A DNA stretch of 64,000 nt from Amyelois transitella (taxonomy: Eukaryota; Arthropoda; Insecta; Lepidoptera; Pyralidae): assembly GCF_032362555.1 (NCBI RefSeq), contig NC_083520.1, forward strand, positions 8,804,001-8,868,000. The letters run 5' to 3'. A program made the translations under genes and the position numbers. The stretch's first letter is position 1; every line of letters begins with the position of its first letter. The notes beneath the pieces were generated by a model, which did not search any database, was not told where the DNA came from, and saw only the letters and a list, made by a program, of their open reading frames with translations. Of this stretch, positions 57,001 to 64,000 are shown one piece after another.

Positions 57001-60000
57001 TGTCCTGTCACTATTTGAATCTCAATTTTATCATTTAGCCAAATAGCTGAACGTGGCCATTCAGTCTTTGCAAGACTGTTGGCTCTGACTGTTGGATATA
57101 GACGTGACCATATGTATGTACGTTTAATAGGAATAACAAGAAACCTCCGGAAGGCAATGACAAAATCTTGGTGGGTGTCTGCGCGGGCTTGGTCGGTGGT
57201 CTAGTGGGGAACCCCTCCGAAGTGGTGCTCGTCCGGAGAATGGCTGAGGGTTGCCTCCCCTGCCCAGCAAAATGTGGACGTGGATGTTGCCCGAGTGGAT
57301 ATTTAGGAACCGTTGACGGTTTTAGGAAGTAAGCATTTTATTTACTTACTAGCGACCCGCCCCGGCTTCGCACGGGTGCAAAATTCGAAAAAAATTATAC
57401 ATAAAAACCTTCCTCTTGAATCACTCTACCTGTTACAAAAAACCGCATCAAAATCCGTTGCGTAATTTTAAAGATTTAAGCATACAGACAAACAGACTAA
57501 AATAGCGACTTTGTTTTATACTATGTAGTGACTTCGCCCCTGTTAAACGGATAATCCAGATAATTTTAACTCACGCTTGAATTTCAATAAAATCTTCTCT
57601 TAGTGCACTGTGTCAAATTTCAGATATAACCCAGCAGTTTTGCTTTTGCGTTGATACATATAAACATACATACATATAGTTCGTCTTGAAAGGCCACGTT
57701 TAGCTGTATGGTTTAATGATAGAATTGAGATTCTAAATAGTGACAGGTTGCTAGTCCATCGCTTATAAGAAGAATCCTAAGTTTATAAGCCTTTCCCTCA
57801 GTCGCTTTTAACTACATCCATCGAAATGATATGAAGTTGTCCAATTCAATAGTGCCGGGAACCACATGGCAGTTGTGTTATATGTCAGTCAATCACTCAG
57901 TTAAAAAGTTAGAAGTAGTACAAGTAGGTAGGTTTATTAAGACCAGTTATCGCCACCACAAAAAATACCATTATGTCCTTCTTAGTACTCCACACAATAT
58001 GTTCGTGAAATTACATCTAAATCGTTCCAGAGTTTTTGGCGTGAATGATGGAGAAACAAACACACTTTCACATTTATAATATTAGTATATTATGGGTTGT
58101 GGCCACGATTCTGAGTTATTTAAGCCTACAATTAACTGATATGTATTTTTTTTAGAATTATTTGTTCCGAAGGCTTCATGGGCCTTTTTCGTGGGACCAC
58201 TCTAACGCTTCTCAGATCTGTGGGGGTCAGTATCGTGCATATTGGATGCTATAATGAGGTAAGTGTTGTGAAAACAACATAGTTTTTCATGTGACTTTAT
58301 TTCTATTGGAAATTTAAAAACAACGTCCTCTGTGGCGCAGCGGTAATAAGCTTGTCTGCGACACCGGAGGTCCCGAGTTGGAATCCCGGTCAGGGCATGA
58401 TGCGAAACGAACTTTCTCTGATTGGTCTGGGTCTTGGATGTTTATCTATAAAAGTAGATATTTATTATAAAATATAGTGTCGTTGAGTTAGTATCTCGTA
58501 ACACAAGTTTCAAACTTACTTCGTTCGAGGCTAACTCAATCTATGTAATTTGTCCTGTATATATTTATTTTTATGATCATGACCAATACAAAAAAGAATA
58601 GGATCACTCCATGTCTTGTCATGGATCTCGTAAAAGGGGACTAAGGGATAGGCTTATAAACTTGGGATTCTTGTTTTAGACGATGGGCTAGCGACCTGTC
58701 ACTATTTGAATCTCAATTCTATCATGAAGCCAAACAGCTGAAGGTGGCCTATCAGTCTTTTCAAGACTGTTGGCTCTGTCTAGCCCGCAAGGGATATCGA
58801 CGTTATAATATGTATATACATACGTGATATGATTATGATGAGATGAGACAAAAGAGTTTTATATAATATATTTTAGGCGTGATTTTTATGTATGTATGTA
58901 TCACTACATAGTATAAAACAAAGTCGCTATTTTAGTCTGTTTGTTTGTATGCTTAAATCTTTAAAATTACGCAACGGATTTTGATGCGGTTTTTTGTAAC
59001 AGGTAGAGTGATTCAAAAGGAACGTTTCTATGTAGATATAATAACATTTATAATTTTGCACCCGTGCGAAGCCGGGGCGGGTCGCTAGTGTATGTATGTA
59101 TAAAGAACTTGAAATATTTTTTTAATTAACCGCAAAGGAAACGCATTGCTTATTGATTTTTCCTCTAGATTCGTGAATACGTCAAGGAGAGAACTGGCGA
59201 GAAAGACCCCGACACACTGACGATGTACACCGCAGTCGCGCTCAGCTTCGTCACGGCACTTCTGACCCATCCTATTGATGTCGTCAAAACATTGTGAGAC
59301 ATCAGTTTAACATATATACATACATAAAATCACGCCTCTTTCCCGGAGGTGTAAGCAGAGACTACCTCTTTCCAATTGCCACGATCTCTGCATACTTTCT
59401 TCGCTTCATCCACATTCATAATCATAATCATATCAGTATATCATATTATCATATTTATTTATTCTTTTCAAAGCTGTCATGTCGTTCACGTCACCAATAG
59501 GAAAAAGAATAAGACCACTCCATCTCGTTCCCATGGATGTCGTAAAAGGCGACTAAGGGGTAGTAAACTTGGACTTGTAAACTTGGGATTCTTCTTTTAG
59601 GCGACAGGCTACAGTCAACCTGTCACTATGTGAATCTCGTTTCTATCACTAAGCCAAGCAGCTAAAGGTGTCCTATCAGTCTTTTGATTTTTTTTTTCTT
59701 TAATCACGTCTGTATCCCTTGCGGGGTAGACAGAGCCAACAGTCTCGAAATCACCAATAGGCCACGTTCAGCTGTTAGCCCGTCGCCTAAAAGAAGAATC
59801 ATTCCATGAGGTTAAGTTAATCTTTTTTTCAGTTTTCAAATATCAAGATCGGATTGCATTACTCAAAGGGCGGTGTTCAATCGCGTGATTCGTACCAAAG
59901 GAGTGTTTGGTCTATGGAAAGGATTCACTCCTTATTTTATAAGAATGGCTATTCATACAATGATAGCATTATTGGTAATGGAACATCTGAAAGATTACAA

Positions 60001-60004
60001 ATGA
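54023..60004 (+). CDS. Diverged tandem paralogue of the oxoglutarate/malate carrier
   Basis: Six exons: 54023-54084, 55120-55338, 57131-57328, 58156-58258, 59169-59293 and 59833-60004 (TGA). They join in phase to 292 residues. Exons 2 (219 bp) and 4 (103 bp) have exactly the lengths of the same exons in the upstream carrier, and all intron phases agree, so this is a tandem duplicate. Signatures 1 and 2 are PLDVLKIR and PSEVVLVR; signature 3 is PIDVVKTF, where the last basic residue has become Phe. GLTAGLLRQATYTAARLA marks SLC25A11 ancestry. In place of RLPKEQRRNYKNV is a Cys cluster, GCLPCPAKCGRGCCPSGYLG (134-153; Cys 135, 138, 142, 146, 147). The Arg residues of the substrate area (LLRS, FIRM) remain. 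It is likely still an inner-membrane carrier; the substrate is unknown. The open frame with intact splice sites argues against a pseudogene. Confidence 0.88.
54104..54474. repeat. Two R1 copies, head to head
   Basis: 54104-54202 is a reverse fragment (acttataatcacgtctttat). 54231-54474 is a forward copy from gtgccgtgtggttcccaaca to gacgtgattatatgtatgta. It begins 20 bases after the exon 1 donor of the second carrier. Confidence 0.8.
54770..54927 (-). repeat. R1 repeat fragment, reverse
   Basis: It runs acataacatataatcacgtc to caacgcctaaaagaggaatc. Confidence 0.75.
55362..55434 (+). repeat. R1 repeat fragment, forward
   Basis: aataaccttcaagactgttg to gacgtgactatatgtatgta, starting 23 bases after the exon 2 donor of the second carrier. 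Confidence 0.78.
55503..55757 (+). repeat. R1 repeat, forward, full length
   Basis: It runs gtgccgtgtggttcccggca to atagacgtgactatatg. Confidence 0.9.
55758..56078. repeat. R1-linked module followed by R1 reverse copy
   Basis: 55758-55826 (aatgaacgaataaattatac through tgcgctgttagagagcaaac) is the reverse complement of 49510-49582. It continues with ttttcaccggaaggttggtg and then an R1 copy in reverse (55900-56078; tacatatggtcacgtctata to ataagcctatccctgg), so two R1 copies flank the module in inverted orientation. Confidence 0.75.
56529..56821 (+). mobile_element. Short Helitron-like element, 293 bp
   Basis: It starts TCTATACTGATTTTATAAAG after an A and ends CGCGTACGAAGTTGCGGGCA then CAGCTAG before a T. 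It lies in intron 2 of the second carrier. Confidence 0.72.
56869..57122 (+). repeat. R1 repeat, forward, abutting carrier-paralogue exon 3
   Basis: It runs gtgccgtgtggttcctggca to gacgtgaccatatgtatgta. The exon 3 acceptor (tttaatag, border 57131) lies 8 bases beyond the repeat end, so the region upstream of this acceptor is repeat-derived. Confidence 0.88.
57349..57531 (-). mobile_element. Short Helitron-like element, reverse
   Basis: On the minus strand it runs TCACTACATAGTATAAAACA to GCACCCGTGCGAAGCCGGGG and CGGGTCGCTAG. It is the inverted partner of 58901-59088, and the two flank exon 4 of the second carrier. Confidence 0.72.
57664..57870 (-). repeat. R1 repeat, reverse, internally deleted
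   Basis: catacatacatatagttcgt joins cttgaaaggccacgtttagc; it ends gccgggaaccacatggca. Confidence 0.78.
58327..58568 (+). repeat. tRNA-derived SINE, full length
   Basis: It runs tcctctgtggcgcagcggta to tgtaatttgtcctgtatata, in intron 4 of the second carrier. Confidence 0.9.
58582..58830 (+). repeat. R1 repeat, forward, lacking the hairpin end
   Basis: It runs accaatacaaaaaagaatag to caagggatatcgacgttata, directly after the SINE tail. Confidence 0.82.
58901..59088 (+). mobile_element. Short Helitron-like element, 188 bp
   Basis: It starts TCACTACATAGTATAAAACA after an A and ends GAAGCCGGGGCGGGTCGCTAG before a T. Confidence 0.78.
59309..59428 (+). repeat. R3 repeat
   Basis: It runs tatatacatacataaaatca to cttcgcttcatccacattca, starting 15 bases after the exon 5 donor of the second carrier. 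Confidence 0.78.
59491..59800. repeat. R1 copies, forward then reverse
   Basis: 59491-59684 is forward (tcaccaataggaaaaagaat to gtcctatcagtcttttg). 59701-59800 is a reverse fragment (taatcacgtctgtatccctt to ttagcccgtcgcctaaaaga). It ends about 30 bases before the exon 6 acceptor. Confidence 0.75.
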
Positions 60005-60150
60005 ATTTTGCAAGAATGATGTCGAAACAATGAATAATAATTCTGAGTTAATAAGGTTTGAAATACCAGGTTATTTAAATCATTTGATTAATACCTACTT
60101 AAGTCACGAAATGTAAATATATTTATTTATAACCGATAACCGGCTCTTAT

Positions 60151-60398
60151 TACATACATTCATATAGTTACGTCTATATCCCTTACGGGGTAGACAGAGC
60201 CAATAGCCCCGGAAAGACTGAATCGCCACGTTCAGCTGCTCGGCTGAGATCCAAATAGTGACAGGTTGCTAGTCCATCGCCCAAAAAAGGATCGCAATTT
60301 TATAAGCTTATCCCTTAGTCGCCTTTTACGATCAATTATGGGAAAGAGATGGAGTGGTCCTATTCTTTTTTGTATTGGTGCCGGGAACCACACGGCAC
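60151..60398 (-). repeat. R1 repeat, reference copy
   Basis: This (TATG)n-linked ~250-bp family is the commonest element in the window, with more than 35 copies or fragments on both strands. One end is a microsatellite-like tacatacata run followed by gtcacgtctatatcccttgc and ggggtagacagagcc. The middle has ggttgctagcccatcgccta and cccttagtcgccttttacga. The other end is a hairpin, GTGCCGTGTGGTTCCCGGCA plus C (6-bp stem GTGCCG/CGGCAC). There is no ORF, no A/B boxes and no visible target duplication. It resembles the microsatellite-associated interspersed elements described from Lepidoptera; the transposition class is unresolved. Confidence 0.85.
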
Positions 60399-60765
60399 AC
60401 CGTCTCTTATTTAAACGAAACGAAACGAAAAATACTGATCCATTATGATAATAGGCTATTTGACTGTATTAAAAATATACATTTCTTTTATGTCATCAGT
60501 CTTAATATAATTTTTTTGGAGCGATTTGTAATAACGCGAGATAAAAATATTGCATTATTTAAACAAAATCCGTCTAAGAAAATTAGGTTTTTATATGCAG
60601 CTGTCACGTGACTAAAAACGAACGTGATTGGCTATTTCTATTATGACGTCAATTATCCATAAACAGACTGTGGATCGTACCGTTCCTTAGTGTTCGCTAT
60701 TATTTTTCAAGATTTTATAAGTGTTTGATCGCTCAGGATAAGTCAGATAACATAGGTATTTAATA

Positions 60766-60927
60766 ATGGAAACCAATTCCGCGAAAGCTGACAGTCGAAA
60801 CCTACCAAAAGTGGACGCAATAATGGTTGGAAGAAGAAATCTGGATTGTCTTCTTCAAAGACAATCCAGGTTTCTATGCTGCCGAACTGAGGAATGTGAA
60901 AACATCAATGTAAGTATATCTTGGTAA
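60766..60927 (+). pseudogene. Broken first exon of an unassigned, possibly multi-copy ORF
   Basis: From ATG 60766 the frame reads METNSAKADSRNLPKVDAIM. The expected continuation, FFKDNPGFYAAELRNVKTSM, is present but in another frame. Between them is a small insertion whose text (ctggattgtct) is the inverted copy of the next bases (agacaatccag). A donor-like AATGTAAGT ends the segment. The pattern (LPKVDxxMV..FFxxNPxFxxAELRxVKT) resembles the N-terminus of repeated, possibly transposon-borne, insect proteins; I hold that link loosely. The frameshift makes this copy non-functional unless it is an assembly error. Confidence 0.45.
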
Positions 60928-61915
60928 CCACTGATCTTAGATCATGATCTGAAACCACTTCTTGCGAATATTCAAATCCATCGGCATAGAAAAAAACAGT
61001 TTCGTAGGAGATTTTATTGTTGTATTAGTGCATTGGCACTGCACAACATTTATAGGAACTCATTTTAATAATTTTCACACATATGACGTGGCACAAGTTA
61101 AATAAAACAAGAGAAAAGCAAAACTTTTCGAAACACCAACAAGCTTTGTATGATATTTACACGAAATTTACGTCACTGCATGCCATGGCCGCCATATTGC
61201 TAAAAGTCGCGTTTTGGCGGCATATTTGAATATTTCATTTTCTTTTTCGATTTTTTAATAAAATAACTGTAATAAAGGCAGAAAAGTATTTTTGTAGGGC
61301 TCCTTATAAACAAATAAATACCCTTAGATAGTTTTTAAAACTTTGTCAAATAGCCTATTGTGAATAAAATTAAAGTAGCCTTCTTCGGTACCAAATGTCT
61401 TTATCGGTACAGTATTTTTTAACCTTTTCAAAACAAATTTTTTTTTAGTATTTATAAAGAATTTCCAATACAATTTAGGTATATGGGAAGACACCTACTA
61501 TAAGTCCATTATTGTTCTTTAGTTAATTATCTAGTAGGTAAGTTTGTATTGGATTAAATACATAAAGTCATAGTTGAACTCAGACTAACAGCGGAAAACG
61601 CTGGACATCTACCTAGGTAGGTGCGGCTCGGCTAATACCGCACTTGAGGGGCTTCAATTAGTCCATATTGACATAGTTTACGAAGAGTCGCGGAGATATT
61701 GCAACGTTTCAACGTATTATCAAAGTGTTAATGTAGTTAATTCTATCAAACTAGTATTGCGGTGTTTGATGATGACACGCCACATTATTATAATATCGTC
61801 TATATAAGTTAAACGATGATATTCGTAAATATCGAGAACTTTAAGTGGTTGTTTCGTTATTATGAATCTTTTTTAATGCACCTATGTTAAGTGACGATTT
61901 TCAAAAATCAAATTA

Positions 61916-63941
61916 ATGAAATACACCTTCAAGAAATTGAAATTGGGTTTTCTACGGAGATCTGCCAATATGTTCAACCTGTATCAACATATGAAAGCAA
62001 ATAATGAGGGGAAAGAACCTAAAGAGCCGGAGACAACTGGCCATGATAGATTTTATCAGGAACGACCAAGGTCGACTTATAGAAAGAAAAAACGTCGTGG
62101 TGCCTGCAGAAGGGCTCAGTCCGCAGCTGAGCTGAATCCAGAATCAATAGCTGCAGCCAATAGGAGGAATGCTTTTAAAATTCGATCCGTTTCCACGGAC
62201 AGAGAGGAAAGTGAAGGTAGAGATTATGATTCTGTACATATGCTTGGTTTCCAATTAGTGCTCATCATATATCTTTTACATAATCAGAAGTTAGATTTAG
62301 TTTGCTTAACTGCAATAACCTGATTACAGTAAATAAAATAAAATCAAACTTCTGGCGACCCTATTAACAATTGAACGAGACCAAACAGGCCAAAATAACT
62401 AAAACATTCAGACAACTGAACGATCTGATCTCATGAGGTTCTTTTTATCATCATCAAAACTATGTATCAATAGTTAAAAAAACAATAAACTTACGTGAAA
62501 TACTATATTTATTTATCCTCAAAGTTGAAACTGCTTAAACAATCATATAAAACACCATGAGTGATTTTGTGTTTTTCTGTTTTCAAACTTCTGCTAACAT
62601 TTGCTTCAATTCTTCTTTCTTGTTTGGCGTACGATGGTCTAACAGTTTAATGTTATCAATTTGTTTGTATAAAATGTATGATCCTTCTGTTCTTGCCTTC
62701 TGAAGAAGCTGGGAAACAAGAAGAAGCGGACGGATCATCGTGCGCTTGTAGCTCAAGTAACTTATTCATTTCTTTTTCTTCTTTTCTATCCATTTCTTTA
62801 GAATGAATATTTTTTTGTAGTTTTTTTTCATTTCATTTCTCTCAACATAGTGTTCATAGCTTTTGTTTTTGAACTTAAGTCCAGTAAAGACAGTTAATAA
62901 ACGTGATGAAAGTAGGTACTTATTAAAAGTAAGGTTGACAATTTTTACCATCAGCTCCAAATACAGCGGATTTTTTTTTTTTTTTCATTAAGGGGAAAGC
63001 TTAAAATTGTCTCAATTATACGCAACTGAAAATAACACGATCAATTTTCATCTTATAGATTTTTCTATTCATAATTCCTTTTCTTTAGCATGTAACACTC
63101 TTTCGAATAATAATAATTGCGAGGACTACGTACGCGGGATATGACTAATCTTAAAGATTATGTTTTTAGAAGAAAACTCCGAACGCGCCCCGCTGGTGGC
63201 ACAGAAGATAGACTCCCTAGCAAAGTTGTTGTTCAACAAATCAATCATAGGAGGCGGGTCTGGAAAGTCATCACCATCAGAACCACCAGCTTCACCACGG
63301 TGAGTTATTTATCACCAGCTGTTCGCAACTTCGTACGCGCGCTTTACGTCGCTTACCGCTATGAGGCTTAATAGCTTATTCTTTGTTTAATTCATTGTCG
63401 GTGGAACGTCTTCTATTTTTTTTTATTGATAGGATGCTTAAAAGTTCAACCTGTTTGTTTTTTTTTCAAATCTCTTACTATTTCACTCCCAATTTTGGTT
63501 CTAAATATGTAGTTACTTTACAAACTGTTTTATAATATGTCTCATGTATATACATATACATATAAAATAATGATATTGACGATAATTGATATTTATGATT
63601 TCACAGGGTGGAACGTTCGATGGAAAGTTCTGCGGCTTTAGCAATCTGTACGGAATATTTAACGCAGTCATCACGGTAAATTTCTCATGGTCGATTGATT
63701 ATGTTTTTGACTATTGCACACGTAGTTTTGCCGTATGTTCAAATATCCTATTCCAATATCAATATTTTTTAAAGTAGATAGATATTAATACTTTCAGGCG
63801 AATTATATAAACGTATTAAGGAAAATAAATTATTTCAGGTACGACCTGATATCTCAACTGGGAGCCATTGGGGCACGAGCTAACAAGCATTGGTTCGCCA
63901 TTCACGACAACTCAATTAAAACTGATAGACTGCTGACTTTG
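61916..63941 (+). CDS. 5' part of a gene, possibly slowpoke-binding protein (Slob)-like
   Basis: Four exons with matching phases: 61916-62216, 63170-63299, 63607-63675 and 63839-63941 (donor at 63942). They give 201 residues and the gene continues past the window. A TGA lies in frame at 61892, making ATG 61916 the first start. The N-terminus is basic (KYTFKKLKLGFLRR, YRKKKRRGACRRAQS). Two 14-3-3-type sites are visible: RRAQS (Ser69) and RSVS (Ser91/93). The third and fourth exons read YLTQSS and YDLISQLGAIGARANKHWFA then TDRLLTL, which looks like the approach to a kinase-like fold. Slob, a kinase-like protein that binds 14-3-3 and the Slowpoke K+ channel, would fit. This rests on memory of the layout and not on alignment, so the name is tentative while the exon model is solid. 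Confidence 0.6.
62583..62763 (-). other. Minus-strand ORF remnant inside intron 1 of the 61916 gene
   Basis: Two overlapping frames look partly coding. One gives MNKLLELQAHDDPSASSCFP, of the acidic/Ser-rich type seen in Myb/SANT-like transposon proteins. The other ends YKQIDNIKLLDHRTPNKKEE, then LKQMLAEV and a stop at 62585-62583. A poly(A) signal (AATAAA on the minus strand) follows near 62515. It may be a frameshifted retrocopy or transposon fragment; the family is unassigned. Confidence 0.35.
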
Positions 63942-64000
63942 GTAAGTGCCTATTCATAAAATTATATTATTACGATATTATTAGAGAATTTTATCAAAAG

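Noticed and set aside
54023-60004. Second carrier as a pseudogene
   Set aside because: All six exons are open, phases agree, splice sites are intact and the length is normal. Drifted signatures alone do not show loss of function.
11339-60398. Regularly recurring R1 copies as a CRISPR-like array
   Set aside because: Copies are 100-300 bp, on both strands, irregularly spaced, in a eukaryotic genome with spliced genes. It is an interspersed repeat.

Overview
This is a piece of a moth or butterfly (Lepidoptera) nuclear genome. The evidence is AT-rich non-coding DNA, genes split into small GT-AG exons, introns packed with lepidopteran-type interspersed repeats (a tRNA-derived SINE, a (TATG)n-linked ~250-bp element, short Helitrons, CR1-like and RTE-like LINE remnants), and gene families with close insect homologues. 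I read genes by joining exons by eye across splice sites with phase checking. Function names come from family resemblance, and no database search was run.

Layout. (1) 1-5.9 kb: a possible promoter and untranslated first exon near 944-1012, a cluster of GGGCGTTA-like sites, and the last three coding exons of a ZCCHC24-type zinc-finger gene (+). (2) 5.9-10.3 kb: AT-rich intergenic DNA. (3) 10.3-10.8 kb: a compact single-exon gene with TATA box, initiator-like site and poly(A) signal, encoding an 85-residue secreted peptide precursor that I cannot assign to a family. (4) 13.37-20.82 kb: a complete 540-residue SLC22/organic cation transporter-type gene (+, 7 exons) with a CR1-like LINE inside its last intron. 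(5) 23.3-30.85 kb: a complete sigma-class glutathione S-transferase gene (-, 5 coding exons, 204 aa) with a probable 5' UTR exon at about 32.3 kb. (6) 33.89-36.14 kb: a MAGE/Nse3 gene (+, 5 exons, 221 aa). It is convergent with (7) 36.77-38.98 kb: a SMYD4-like gene (-, 577 aa) with an intact MYND finger but a degraded SET core. (8) 39.76-50.06 kb: a mitochondrial 2-oxoglutarate/malate carrier (SLC25A11 type, +, 6 exons, 293 aa), divergent from the SMYD4-like gene. (9) 50.1-54.0 kb: AT-rich spacer with two TTAA-flanked piggyBac-like elements. (10) 54.02-60.00 kb: a diverged tandem paralogue of the carrier (+, 6 exons, 292 aa) with a cysteine cluster and a changed third signature. (11) 60.7 kb: a broken multi-copy-type ORF. 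(12) 61.9 kb to the right edge: the first four coding exons of a gene that may be slowpoke-binding protein (Slob)-like.

The genes do not form a pathway. The only functional link is the tandem carrier pair, which keeps the same intron positions and two identical exon lengths. The most unusual features are the orphan peptide gene, the Cys-cluster carrier, the SET-degenerate SMYD protein, the GGGCGTTA cluster, a set of near-perfect short foldbacks (two of them sharing a TCCG loop), and the heavy placement of one repeat family within tens of bases of splice sites.
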